A stretch of 64,000 nt of DNA, from contig OW388291.1 in assembly GCA_936450465.1 (NCBI GenBank), positions 73,314,436 through 73,378,435 of the forward strand, given 5' to 3'. The translations under genes and the position numbers were made by a program. The first letter of the stretch is position 1, and each line of letters starts with the position of its first letter. Source of the DNA: Gibbula magus. Taxonomy: Eukaryota; Mollusca; Gastropoda; Trochida; Trochidae. Positions 35,501-49,300 of the stretch are shown piece after piece. Below the pieces are notes generated by a model. The model had not been told where the DNA came from. It made no database searches and saw only the letters and a list, made by a program, of their open reading frames with translations.

Positions 35501-36137
35501 TGGGGTCACAGGCTCACCAAATTTACAATTTAGAATCCCTTACAGCCAAGGAGTCTGTACATATAATTTCAGCTCGCTAGAGCCATTGGAACGGAGAAGA
35601 AGATGAAAATAGCAGTTTTTGTCACTGCCTCTGTGACCCATATTTTGGGTCTCACGGTCACCAAATCTACAATTTAGAATCCCCTTCAGTCAAGGAGTCT
35701 TTACATAAAATTTCAACTCTCTACGTTCATTGGGACTTGAGAAGAAGATGAAAATAGCTTTTTAGGTAATGACCCCCTGTGAGCCACATTTGGGGTCACA
35801 GGGTCACCAAATATACAATTTAGAATCCCCTTCAGCCAAGGAGTCTGTACATAAAATTTCAGCTCTCTGGAGTCATTGGTTCTGGAGAAGAAGATGAAAA
35901 TAGCTTTTTAGGTTATGACCCCTGTGACCCACATTTGGGGTCACAGGGTCACCAAATCTACAATTTAGTATCCCCTTCAGCCAAGGAGTCTGTACATAAA
36001 ATCTCAGCTCTCTGGAGTCATTGGTTCTGGAGAAGAAGTCGAAAAAGCGAAAAGTTTACGGACGGACGGATGGACGGTTGGACGGACGCCATCCCATGCC
36101 ATAAGCCCATTGGGCCTTTCAGGCCTGATGAGCTAAA
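32597..36137 (-). repeat. Composite repeat downstream of the DMAC1-like gene, copy B
   Basis: It is collinear with 12716-14954: the same AGAGCCATGGCCTCT start, the same order of motifs, and the same ACGG microsatellite (36059-36090) and AGGCCTGATGAGCT end. It is interrupted by the Helentron-like element at 33244-34842 and lacks the extra 490 bases present in copy A. Near its right end, 145-148-bp units containing TGGGGTCACAGGGTCACC repeat about four times (35470-36060). Confidence 0.7.
33244..34842 (+). mobile_element. 1.6-kb Helentron-like non-autonomous element
   Basis: The 5' end is a 12-bp stem hairpin (AGCAGCTCCGAC-TAA-GTCGGAGCTGCT, 33245-33271). Its first 11 bases are repeated inverted at 34797-34807, just upstream of a second hairpin (TTTGCGG/CCGCAAA, 34813-34830) and a terminal CTAG (34838-34841) followed by T. 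This asymmetric arrangement (terminal-subterminal inverted repeat, 3' hairpin, CTRR-like end) is diagnostic of Helitron2/Helentron elements. The empty site is preserved in copy A at about 13230 (ATTTATTACATAATG). Inside are three units of about 432 bp (starts near 33420, 33851, 34284) rich in AGGTCA. There is no Rep-helicase ORF. Confidence 0.8.
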
Positions 36138-36654
36138 AATATACTAAACCGTATCATCATGGCACACTAACACTGGAGGATTCATACTCTAAATCATGTC
36201 AAACTTAGCAAAAAGTCTGTGACATACATGTATATTATCAACTATTTTTTGGGGGCCTAATCATGACATTGTTTATCATTATGCATGTTAAACATCTGTT
36301 CCATTGAATCAACATATCTGTAAAATTAAACTTCAGGTGTTGCCTGTAATAAATGTTGTTTGAACCCTGTTTGAATCTGACACTGCTTTAAAGTTAAACA
36401 CAAAACAACAAACATTATTGTTGACTTTGGGAATTTAACCTTTTAATTGTCTGCATTCTCCTCAGCTTTTCAAGACAAAGAAATGGCATCCTGTGATAGA
36501 AAGAAGGGAAAGGGGCAGGCAGACTTAATGAGCAGAACGGTTTGATTTTGCTTAACCCCATCGCTCTACATACTATCCTCCTGCAACAGGGGCGGATACA
36601 GCTTTTCTGGATCCGCCCCTGTGACTCTGAACCACTATTTATATAACATTATGT
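36138..36654. other. Intergenic, with a 35-bp hAT-like palindrome
   Basis: No gene is seen. At 36587-36621, CAGGGGCGGAT and ATCCGCCCCTG face each other across 13 bases. CAGGGGCGGATCCAG is a common terminal repeat of hAT transposons, so this looks like two termini with almost nothing between them. Confidence 0.5.
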
Positions 36655-36657
36655 AAT

Positions 36658-37760
36658 TATACCTCCGCTACGAAGTAAGCGGGGGTATATAGCGGTCATT
36701 CCGTCCGTCCGTCCTTCCGTCCGGTCAACTTTCTCAAAAACCGTCAAAGGTACATCAACCAAACTTTGTACAGATGTTAACCGTGATCTTCCGATCGCGC
36801 ACAGACAATTTTCCATGGAAACGTCACTTTTTGAACTTAGTTTTATTGTGTTCAATGGGGACAAGTTTTCTCAAGTACTGTTCAACCTAGGTGAATGAAA
36901 TTTTGGTTGTGAGTACTCATGACCATACTCTTCATCGAGTTCGAAAACAAGTTCCGAAATATTATTTTTTACGGAGTTATGGCCCTTGAATCCGAAATTG
37001 AACTTAGTACCAGAAGAACTGTGATGCTCCAATGGGGAAAAATTTTCTCGGAAACTATTACATCTAGGTGAATGAAATTTAATATGGAGGTAGTCCAGAT
37101 GATACTCTTCATCGAGTTCGAAAACCAGTTCCGAAATATTATTTTTTACGGAGTTATGGCCCTTGAATCTGAAATTGAACTTAGTACCAAAAGATCCGTG
37201 ATGCTCCAATGGGGACAAGTTTTCTCGGAAACTATTACATCTAAGTGAATGAAATTTAATATGGAGGTAGTCCAGATAATACTCTTCTTCGAGTTCGAAA
37301 ACCAGTTCCGAAATATTATTATTTACGGAGTTATGGCCCTTGAATCCGAAATTGAACTTTGTACCAAAAGAGCTGTGATGCTCCAATTGGGACAAGTTTT
37401 CTCGGAAACTATTACATCTAGGTGAATGAAATTTAACATGTAGGTAGTCCAGATAATACTCTTCATCGAGTTCACAGTCCAGTTCCGAAATATTATTTTT
37501 TACGGAGTTATGAAGCCCTTGAATCTGTAATTGAATTTGGTACAAATTACCGGTGTGATGCCCTAATTGGAAAAATTAAGTTACCTGAAAAATATTACAT
37601 CTGGGTTAATTAAATTTTGTAATAACAGTCAGTACCTAAAATTATTTTTGACAATATTATGATACTTGAAGCTGTTTTTTAAACATAGTAACCTTCACAT
37701 CTATAATTCTCAATGGACGGATAGCGGATGGCGGGGGTATGTGAGCCATGCTCACTTTTT
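36658..37760 (+). mobile_element. Pearl-like element with four 177-bp repeats
   Basis: A 5' hairpin (TATACCTCCGCT...AAGCGGGGGTATA, 36658-36690) is followed by CCGTCCGTCCGTCC, then four tandem units of exactly 177 bp (landmark GAGTTC at 36937, 37114, 37291 and 37468). It ends with GCGGGGGTATG near 37732. Because 177 is a multiple of three, a 224-codon minus frame stays open with 59-residue repeats. That frame is a by-product of periodicity, not evidence of a gene. Confidence 0.7.
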
Positions 37761-37849
37761 TCTTGTTCTCTCTGCGGTCTCTCCCAGGACAAGGCTTGAA
37801 TTAAACATGCCTGTTGTGGCCTTTTAGCCGAAAAAAAACCCTGAATTTT

Positions 37850-38890
37850 ATAATAGCTCTAAAATCTATATTTCTCAGGGTAGAAGAATGAAACTTACAA
37901 GGCTTGGTCTTCATCATACAAAGATGATATTCTAAAAAAATGAGCTTCCTAGCTTTACTAGTTCCTGGAGTGAAATTTAAGGTTTGATTAAACTTCCTGC
38001 CACGTCCATATTTGAGAAGGGATTTATTAAGTCAACATGTTATAAAGATGTTATAAAGATTTTACTTTTTGTATCAAATGGTTTTGGAGAAGAAGTCGTT
38101 TAAAGATTTTAGGGTGGACCCCCTGCCATGCCACTATTTGATGTCAAGGTCAGCAAAATCGACTGAGCCCTGAATCACAGGGGCGAGTATCGCTTAGAAA
38201 CAGCGTTTGCAGACACATACCCATATAGACCCTACCCTATTACTTTTATATAGTAATAGGTTAGGGTCTATATAGGTATATGTCTTTCATATAGTAATAG
38301 GGTAGGGTCTATTGAGGTATATGTCTTTCAAACGCTGTTTCTAAGCGATACACACACCTGTGCCCTGAATCTTCCCTAAAAGAACCATTGGTGTAAGATA
38401 ATGATGAAAATCCAATGAACAGTTCTATGGTATCCCACTGAGAAACTTAATATTCAAAAGACTTGAAGTTAAACATTGACCTGCTACATTTTAGAATCCC
38501 AATTGGCCAAGGAGTCTGTACATGAAATTTCAAGTCTCTAGGGTCAGTGGTTCGTGAGAAGAAGATGAAAATAGGTTTTCAGATCATGACCTCTGTGACC
38601 TATGTTTGGGGTCGCAAAGTCACCAAATTTACAATTTAGAATGCCCATTGGCCAAGGACTCTGTACACAAAATTTCAGCTCCCTAGACCAAGTGGTTCTG
38701 GATAAGAAGACGAAAAAGCAAAACATTTACAGACGGACGGATGCCGCACACGGGCGGGGTCCAAATGAACAAACTTTGATCCCCTAGGTGCAAGATACCT
38801 CCTCACTAAATGTCAGCTTTGGGGGTGCAGTGGTTCTGGAGTAGAAGTCGAAAATGTGAAAAGTTAACGGACAATAGCCTGATGAGCTAA
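37850..38890. repeat. Mixed repeat fragments and a 23-bp-arm palindromic insert
   Basis: It contains the CCTGCCACG...CCATATTTGA family (37980-38130) and a degraded pearl-like tail with ACGG repeats (38470-38760). Between them, an insert at 38187-38351 is bounded by inverted GTATCGCTTAGAAACAGCG and has internal CTACCCTATTAC/GTAATAGGGTAG repeats. No gene. Confidence 0.6.
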
Positions 38891-40387
38891 AAATTACAAC
38901 ATACACTAAATTCAGAACAAAATCATAATGCTTATAGTTGCCCTATCCAAAATTTGAAATAACTGCATTTACTTAAAATGTCTCCAAATTGAGACCTTTA
39001 AGAATGGACATCATATTCATCTCTCTGTGACATTGTTTAAAGGGTGTGCACATGAATTATGTTTTATATTAATTAGTGAAATGACACTTTGAAAGAAATC
39101 AGAATCACTTCAGGTTTTGACAGTTATGTACAGCGCTTTGAACGTGATAAATGTGTGAAACGGTGTTCTATAAATGGAACCATTACTATTTCCTATAAAT
39201 AAAACAATTAATAGAAACATTTAGTAGGTCATATTTGCTTATATTGAGTCAAAGAAAGCATTAGAACTACAGCAGGGTAGAAATGGAGCTTATCACCTGA
39301 CAATGCTGTTTACGCCTTGGAATAACACTGATAATGGTCAAGATCTGGTCTATATAATGCTACTGGTAATAAGCTATGTACATTTACTGAAAGTTATATA
39401 GTCTAAAGCATATTATTTTGTTAATGGACTTATTGTGGCATATATACCCATTTTAGATTTCTATTGATGCAGTTTTGGGTTACCCTCAGTAATAACTCTA
39501 TGTTTCATTTGGATTGTAATATAATCATGTATTCATAACATGTATGTTACATAGTATAAACATGAATATCCCCTCGAAATTCGTTTCCATAAAAAAATCC
39601 CCGATAGAACCCTCTTCCTAATGAAGGTTACTTTGATGACTTTGTATTTGACAGTTTGATAAAGACTGACACACATTCATAAAAAATAGAAACAATGAGA
39701 AGTGAAGCCATTCATCACAGTTACGAGTGTGGAAAGCTTTGCTACGGCATTACAAGACGTTGATCAGTCTAATGATAAATTATTTGTTACCTTGTAGATA
39801 TTCTATCTATATTTTATTATTAATAAAAAAAGTTATAAAATTTAAAAATATACAGTGTTATTCTCATTTCATTTGACATACTCTGATAGAAAGCTATCTT
39901 TAAACAAATCGCTATGATAACATTCCATGTTTATGAGAGGGTGGTGTATTGCCTATAATTAGGATGACAGAAAATAATTAAGATATATGAAAGGCTCTTT
40001 AAATGAAAGAACAACACCTAAAAAGGTTCAGAATACTCCTACACTACAGGAAGAGATATATAATCAATGATGTAACAAAATACTTGTTCTTCCTTATATG
40101 TGGTATAATATAGCTTTACGTCCTATCATTCTCAAACAAAATGAATACATATATATATATACAAATATACAAATACATATTATATCGAATGACTTTCTAT
40201 GAGTGATTTGTGTTGCAGTTCAACCATTTGGAGAATTCTTTTCGTAGCGGTATCAATTTTGCGGATGTTATCGCTAGTAGCCTCCCCTTGAAATTGACAT
40301 CGGCCAGCGGGAAGCACAAAATTATGTTTACATGTTGTTTTGTCAAGCACGCTATGAAACTATAGTAAAAAATAGGTTGAAGTGACC
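38891..40387. other. Upstream region of ZRANB3, no gene seen
   Basis: AT-rich sequence without a supported ORF. Just before the ATG, GCGGGAA at 40307-40313 resembles an E2F half-site. That would suit a replication-linked gene, but one short match is weak evidence. Confidence 0.4.
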
Positions 40388-43300
40388 ATGAAAGACGAAG
40401 ATGATTACGTTATGTCTCGACTGCCAGTTCGGCTTGTGTCACGATTGATGGCGTTTCAGAAGGAAGGGGTGAAATTTGCTGTCAGGAAAAATGGAAGGTA
40501 AAAATATTATAACATTAACAACAATTTCACAGAAGATAATAGATGTGATAGCTCTACCTGCATCCTTATTTATGCGGCTTGCTTCGCGCCAGTAGTTTCG
40601 TTCCGGTGGTAGAATAGTTCATCTTATGTAAACTCGTAAACGGCCATGGTAGCACTTATGCGAAATTATAGTCTAGTTAGCCTTCTTCTAATGAATAATC
40701 AGATGTCAATTTGTTTAAATTCGATTTCAAACGCATGCTGTTAAAATGTGCCATGCATCCAATACCTTGCCAAAGTTTGACTTCCACTGTATTAGAGGCA
40801 TGTATCTTAGGTTTTTTGTTTAGCATATCTCCCAAACTGTTGCAAATCTAACAAAAAAATAATAAAAGAAACATTGAAATGAATTTTCAATTGAAAATAT
40901 ATATTAAATATTATCCTTCTTCATGTAAGAATGTCGATCCCTGATTGGTCCACATAACCATTAACAAATATCAATAAACACTGTCATACGGGGTGATAAA
41001 TCTTCCTGAGGGTGATAAATGTTGTATATCCCGCAACATGAATAAAGCATGCATCCACGTCAATCATTCCATGTCACGTGACACAAGTTAAAGGTCATAG
41101 ATTGTTGATTAATCAGCTGTTTTTTGTCAAAATTTGTCTTTGTTTTTTTTTTAATGATATTTTGAGACATACAGTAAAATATATATATAAATTATGATGT
41201 CACCCTCCACTGAATGTTATAACTTATAGTATTTCATAATGTCATCATAGACAATGTAATGCGTGCAGTGACTGTCTCTGGTAAATTATCTCCAGTTTTT
41301 TTCAATGCTAGGCTCTTCGTCTCAGTAACAGCAGATTGTAGCCCACTGTAGGGGAGCAAGACCGAGGCGAGTACAATTGTCTAGTAACAACACAGAATCC
41401 AATTTCTTGTACACCTTTCCTATCTTTTTGTTACTTGATCCAGAGAATGCAACAGTCACATAATTAAATTGGGGTAGGCATACCTTTACCAATGTGGATT
41501 CATACGTTAGCAATACCGTATTTTTTAATAGAATAATGAAGTTTACTAAGGAAGCATTAATCTAATGGTTTAGACCAGACGCTTATTTTCTCAACTACCC
41601 TTGACCCCCTGAGCTTATTGCAGACCAGGCCCTTATTAGAGGAAATACGGTAATCAATAATGTAATACATGATAAGCTACCTTTATTTTTTCTCTTTTAT
41701 TAAAAGGGGATGAGGAGTTTTTATTTCATCATCATTTCATTATTGAAATCAATGTCCGATGACAAAAATCAGTTCTTGAAAGTCACTTGAAAATAAAAAA
41801 AAGATTTATGAAGAAGAAAGAAGAAAATTAGTTTATTTAAATGTCACACTTTGCATTTGTACATAATGAGGCATAAAATTATCACAGAAAATTAAGAAGC
41901 AAAGAAACAATGTCTTGATAATGAACAGAAAAATCAAAGGATATATATGATATGAAAGAGAGACCTTCATTGTTATATTAATTATGTTTTTACATCTGAT
42001 AAATCTTTTTCAATTGATTATTAATTTCTTTTCAGATGCCTTATTGCAGATGAAGTAAGTAGAAATTGTTTTGAAATGTCTTAGAAAAATAGACTGATTA
42101 CTAGTCATTACCTGTCATCATTTAGATGAATATTGACCCTTTATCTGCTTATCCAGGAATATATTGTTGGCTTATCCATGATTATTCCCTTTGTTAATGA
42201 GTGGTGATTCCTGCAAATTGGCCACTGACGGAATACCACATTTATGAGTTAGAATTAAAAGTGTATTCCCATTAAATGCATTATCATGTAATTCTTCTCA
42301 GTGAAATGACAATAACTCAACTTCTTTGCTGATGTAAAGTAACAATAGTTATCATCCTTGATTAAGTCAGATTTTTCCCAAAATGCACCTCATTTAAAAA
42401 CTTTTGCATAATTTCAAAAACATAATAGAGAGGACATTTGACATTTCTTTTCAAATATGGAGTTTCAATTTTTTGGAAGTAGGAATTTTGCAAATTTGTC
42501 AAAATATAATCTTTCTACTCCACTAGATAAGATATACTTAATATGTAAAGAATGTCAAATACCCTCTATCAAAGATATGAGAGTCAGACTTGCCTGAACT
42601 GAATGTAGCCTGTATACAAGGTCCATAAATGTATACTGACACATGATCATAATGAAACTTCAAAACTTATGTTGCAAAATCATTGTTATATTTTTTAACC
42701 CAAGCTTGTTGTTTCTACATAATATTCTGCACTTAATGTATTAGATGGGCCTGGGTAAGACGCTGCAAGCTATATCAGTTGCATACTACTACCGAGCGGA
42801 GTGGCCCCTTCTCATCGTTGTCCCCTCCTCTCTGCGCTACTGCTGGATCGAAGAGCTGGAGAAATGGCTGCCCGGCATCCACCCTCACGACATCAACCTC
42901 ATCCGAGGGGGAAATGATGCAAGGTAGGGCGGGGTGAAATATTTATATGAAAAATTTCTGTACATAGGTGGTATTCACAGAATTTCTTGGAATGAATGAA
43001 GTTGAATATATAAATAGAAATTTGTGAAGTTACAAGAAAAAAATTTGTTTGAAACTGTGTACTGATTGCTTGAGCTCATTCTTCCTGTTTTCCGGTTATT
43101 CTTATCAGCTGATTTGTAATGTGACTTTTAAATCAATAAAGAAGAAAACATGAAATTGGTGATGTCCTATGTTAATAAATGTGAATAAAATCAATCACCG
43201 TCTTTTGTTCAAATGATGAAAACTGGTACAGTGTTTTTATTTTCATTTAATTCATGAATTATGAGAGTGAATGTTTCATTCTCCATTAACACTGTTCTTT

Positions 43301-46300
43301 ACAGTGACATTTCATCAGCTGGAATCACCATAGTAACATATGGTTTGCTGAGTAAACAGACAAGCAGCATTGTTCGAGAAGCGTTGACCAATCAGCATTT
43401 CAATGTGATTATCTGTGATGAATCGCACTACATCAGGAACTCGAAGACTGCGTCTTCCAAGGCGGTAGTTCCACTGATCAAGAACGCAATGCGGAGAATT
43501 CTACTCTCTGGCACTCCAGCTCTCTCTAAACCTGTGGAGGTATTGGAAACTGGTATTATCTTGTTAGAAATTCTGACAATGTGTCTTATTACTTGCCCTT
43601 GGAAGATACTGTAGTTTAATATTTATATGGCAATAATGGACTAGTGTAATACCACTGTAAGTTGACCTCACAAAAATTGTGCAGTTGTGACGTCACAATG
43701 GTCATACTGCCATCACAATTGTACATGACTCGCTTAAATCTTAGTTTCAGCCCACTGTCAGCAAATTCACTTGGTTGATTTGGGCAAGTTATGAACATAA
43801 TACTAAACTTCCTTTCTATTAAGCCCTGCTCCTTTTCGATTTCTGAAGTTCGTCCCGAACGTCCGGTACATGTGCAAAGTGAAAGTCTCCGAACACTGTT
43901 CAGGAAGTGCGGAGCATGTTCCCTTGAATTAGTAGGTGTAAGCTGCACAGCAATGGAACAGTGAACTGTCACTCCTTTCACTTCTCGCATGTACCAGATT
44001 TGCTGAACAAATTTCTGTAAATGGAAAGGAGCAAGGCTTTAGTGTCTTGTATCTAAAATACCATACATGCATGTTATTGTACATATTGTAGTTGTACCCC
44101 CAAATTGATGCCCTGAAGCCGGGAGGGTTCGGGTCATGGTGGCAGTTCACCGCCCGCTACTGTGATGCGAGGATGGAGTGGTTCGGCAGACAGAAGTTGA
44201 GGAAGGTCGAGTGAGTAATTTTGTGAACGTCAGCCATCATGATAAACTTTGAAGTTTGAGGTGATTGGAGATGAATTGGTATCAGATATCACAAAACCTG
44301 TATAATGTATGAATCATAAGCTTTGATAACTTTGATATTGATGTTATCAGTATGATAAAAGCCTTAAACCTTACCAACGCTAATTTTGATTTTGTAAATT
44401 TTCATGGTGAGATATGCAAACATTTTAAAATGTTACCACCAGCCTGAACAAATAGTAACCAGGTTACGGGTTGGGGGATGGACCTTATTCTATATTATGT
44501 AATTATGTAACTGAGTGTTTATTGTTAAGAACAACATTTTCATCTTTTGATCTTCAAGTGAAGTGTGAAACAAAACTATGTTTTTCGAGTTAAATGATCT
44601 GTCCCATCTCTTCCCCTAGCGGTGCCAGCAATCTGGAAGAGCTGCAGTCCAGACTCAGTGCTTCGATAATGATCCGCAGAGAGAAGAAAGATGTGCTCAC
44701 TGAACTGCCGCCCAAACAGAGGCAGAAGGTTCTCTTTGATCTCAAAGATTCAAGTCAAAAGAAGGTAAAATGTTCATGATTGTATGTTTTAGTTCATCAA
44801 AATGGATAAGAAAAGGATATCAATTGAAGCCAAGAGCACAATTAAATTCTTGATAATGCATGAAGAATTGGTTTTTATTAGACATGGCCAAAAATCAGAA
44901 ATTGATTTATCCAAATTGACGTGTAGTGGGCTATTGATTTTCAATGGAGTCCACAAATTATGGTGAAATGTACTTCACTTCTCACCTGAGGTTTGATTCC
45001 TGTATTTCAACTACCCATTCAGCATTACCTGGTATCAAATTCTCTACTTATACCCGGTAATATACAGTAATTAATTTAGCAGTGAAAGGCCTGATTTAAT
45101 GCACGGTTAGCAACTCTATGATAGAAGACTCAGTAACAGTTTCTCATTACTTTGATGCACAGGAGATTTTAAATCTGTTCGAGGAACTGAAGCCGATGTT
45201 GAGGAAGGGACAGAGTACAGCCAGTCTGAGTCTCGAGGCAGCCACAGAAGTCAGCGATGAGAAAAACAAGGACTCTCTCCATCGCCTCTCTCTCATCTCC
45301 AAGCTCTACCAGCTCAGTGGTGAGGCAAAGGTAGATAACTCTGGTTCATAGACTAAATAGAGGATATAATATGAGTGTCCATGTCTTACTATGTTTACGA
45401 CACAAGTGCCTGAATATTAGTATTTCCCGAGCGAGAGCGAGGGATATACCGATATTCATGTACAAGTGTCGTAAAAATAGTATGGCATAGACACAAATAT
45501 AATATTCTGTTTACTACCAACGTCGTGAAATTAATGAAAACACTAAAATCCACTTTCAACCATAGGCTGGCGACCCGCAGTCATGCATTTTGAACGCAAC
45601 GTCATAGAAACATGACGTCATAGCATTGTTTATGACGTCAAGTCACCATGACAAAGTGATATGTTGCCCTAGGGCATCATATGAAAAATATGAACCCCGA
45701 TATGTTTCCCCCCTAGGTAATAAATGTTGTTGTATTCATCTGGTGTAAGAGTATCAAAATATACTGTTTGTAAGTTCATTAAAACATGAACGACACATTG
45801 ATACAATAAGCGATCTGGTGTGATGCTAATGGGCACTAGTTAAGAACAGTGCTGTTATTCCCTAAGAATAAAAAAACAGACAACCTAAGTGTACATGGAT
45901 TGTGATTTACCTAATCACTAAGTCTGAGGAGGGAAGCTAGCACGCTATATACTTGAATTTGTAGTAGGGGAACATTTCTCAGGAGTAGGTCATACATTGC
46001 ACCAATAACGGTGGTCTAAGTTGAATGCTTGAATTACCTTGAACTAAGCCCTTTCAATCCACACATAGTCTAGAAAAAATGGAAAATGCTAATGTGCGAC
46101 CAGCTTATCTGAATTCATGTACACCACTTCAATATCAGACGTATACTCTAACAATGTGTTGGTGTATCAATGCATCCCATTCTGTCTATCGTCTGATTGA
46201 CAGATCGGCCCGGTGAAGGAGTACCTCGAGATGCTGTGTGACAACAAGTCCCTCAAGTTCCTCGTGTTTGCCTACCACCACGTCATGATGAACGGGATCC

Positions 46301-49300
46301 AGCAAACCCTCTATGAGAAGAAGGTCAAGTTCATCAGAATTGACGGGGAGACGAAACCGGAGGACAGACTTGTGAGTCGGCGTGTTTGTTATTACATTGC
46401 TTTGTCAGGCAGTGATAGTCTAAGTATGACTATCATTATATATATATCAGTTGATTAACATATTGTGAATCCTGTAATTCAGACACCTGGGAATGGTTTT
46501 GCACAGATTATGCTTTGTTATCAAAGTAAACTGAGATTGTGAGGCTGAGGGAAATAGATATATTACAGATTTGATATACAGTCAAGCCGCGATAACCCGG
46601 CCAATGATAATCCAAATCTCGCAGTTTCCAAACGGTAGGAAGATGTAACCAAACTAATCTCTTTAGTAGTCCTCAGTACTCAGTAGTCTGAACATTTCAC
46701 TATCCGAACGTTTTGATGGAAAACGGAATCGTTCGGATTACCGAGGCCTGACTGTATGGCCATAAACATTTGTTCCTATTGTAGGTTTCATAACATAAAC
46801 TTAAATATATTAATTATAGTGATATTGTTATTATTGGTGATGTGAAATTAAACTTACAGTAGTGACCAATGAGTGATTTTGTTTTGCTGCAGCTTTATGT
46901 CCAACAGTTCCAGTCTGATTCTGATACTCGGGTCGCCATTTTGAGCATCCTAGCTGCGGGAGTTGTAAGTCGATGCCTCTATAGTTCATAGTCTGTTTCT
47001 CATTCTCATGATAGTGAACCTATTCCAGTGCATTGAATACATCTGTCTAATACCATGTTTGTCTCATCTATAGTTGGGTAGAAAAGTAGAAATTTCTCAA
47101 GTAAAGTGGCACAGCCATGCGTGACATACAAACACTCATATTTTTTATCATATATATGTATTTCCTGCTTTTCGATAAAGAAGTTATTACCTGCTTTCTG
47201 GTAATGATGTTACACATTTCCACAGTATCATTGTAACAAAGAATTCTAGAATATAGTCTAGATAGATCTCCTGAGTTGATTAAAATCCATGTCTTAATGT
47301 TTTCAAGGGTTTGACGTTCACAGCAGCTAAGATGGTTGTGTTTGCTGAGATGTACTGGACCCCGGGTGTTATGGTGCAGTGTGAGGATCGTGCTCACCGT
47401 ATCGGGCAGACGGCAAGTCTTCCTGTACATTATCTCGTTGCCAAAGGAACCATGGACGAGTGGGTTTGGGGTGCTGTATGTAGGAAGGTAAATGTTAAAG
47501 ATTGAAATGGTTAGAAATTTAAACTCTATCCAATGAGAAAGGTTCATCAATTTGTTATCAGCAAAATGAGAAAGAGGCTGTTCATCATATTAGCATAAGA
47601 AAAGTAACATTTAATTTTAATTCATCTCTCATTTATTGGAATGGGCATATCGTATGTATAATTCCAGAATTGTTTTTTTCTCAACATGGATAAAATAGTA
47701 CATAGAAAAGAGCAAAAAGTTCATTATTCCTGAAAAGATCCTTTTCCTTTCAGACGATAGTGACCAGCACAGTACTGAGTGGCCGAAAGACGAAACTGGA
47801 AGCTGAGAAAGCGGACGACTACCAGGTGGAGCTGCTCTCCAACGCAGATGCTTGGGTTCCATCGGAGCAGACGGACATGGACTTCCAGACCTTTTTCCAG
47901 TCCCAGAAGTCAAATGATCAGAGATCCATCCTGGAGTTCTTCACAACTCCTTCAAAGAACAAAAGAACAACTGAATCTAGTCAGAAGCTTTCAGTTGGTA
48001 AACATGCGTCTGCTAACAAGAAGAAGACTGTGATTGAGGATGTGGTAGTGTTGGACAGTGATGAGGAAGCTGATCAGTTCAGGGATAAGAAGAAACAAAA
48101 GGTAAAGAAAATGAAAAATGGGCTAGAGAAGAAGGATTGTTCAGCTGATGATTCTTCTTCTGCAGATGGACACATTATTGTGACACCTGGTAGGACTAGG
48201 TTACCGGTAGATGTACCATCAGGTAATGAGGCCTCACCAGTTAGATCTAAAACAAATGTAACTTTGGGAAAGGTTGCTTCTCCCAAAACTCCACTAACTT
48301 CCAGAGGTGCCAAAAACACTTTGGTGAAACACTCCAAGAGTGACAACAGGCAGGAGGTCGCTGATGATGATGATGATGAACTTCCAGATATCGCCATTGG
48401 TAACCGCAAACGCAACCAGTGGTCTTGCAGTGTTTGTACTTTTCTCAACCATTCTGACCTGCCTCGTTGTGAAATGTGTGATACACCAAGCAAGCAGAAA
48501 CGCTTGAGGTCACAGACTGTATCTGGGCTAGAGGAAGGCAAAAAAACATCAAGTAAAACAGACTTGTTGAAAGGAAGTAGTAAACTCAGCAAAGATGAGA
48601 ATTTGGTTTTGCTGAAATCAACTGAACGAGTTGTAGACCTGGAAGAAAGTGGTTATGATGATAGGTTTGAGCAGTTAGAAGATGAAGACAGGAGTGAGAT
48701 GCTGACCAACAACAAGAGAATACAGAGGAATGTGGCAAATGCAGAGGCTACTATTCATGAACAAGCATCAGAACTGCCAGAAGATGAAGTAGGGGATGGT
48801 TGTTCATCCAGCCCAGTGTTTATTAAGAAGAGAGCAACATCCTTCATCAAGGCAGATTCTGAAAATATGAACTCTGAGTCTCATGACAAAGAGTGTGATG
48901 TAGAAGAAACAGAACAACCCTCAAAGAAAAGGAAGTCTTTCATGTTTGACAACACTATTGCAGATCATGGCCTTCATAAGAAACATTTAACAGATTCGCC
49001 AAATTTGCCTGAAGAAAATCTAAGTATTGATTATTGTGAAGTCCAGGATTCTTCAGCAGACGAGGATTTTGAAAGCACACCAAGAACTAGAAAAAGGAAA
49101 TGTTTTCAGCTGGATTCTGACAATGAGGAGGAGACACAACTCAGACAGTCAAATAACAACTCAAGTGATACTCAGGATAATCTGTCCGGACCAAAGACAT
49201 TTAATCCTGCATTCAATCATCCTGATTCAAAGAGAATTGATTTTGGATCCGATATGACATCGACCCTTGAAGTACTCCCCTATGCTAAAACTGTGACGCC

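Noticed and set aside
36871..37545. 224-codon open frame on the minus strand with 59-residue repeats
   Set aside because: The frame stays open because the underlying DNA repeat is exactly 177 bp, a multiple of three. The surroundings are a hairpin plus GTCC-microsatellite element, and the peptide has no recognisable domain.
43616..43990. 124-codon minus-strand frame in ZRANB3 intron 4
   Set aside because: It is intronic and antisense, with no domain and no splice context.
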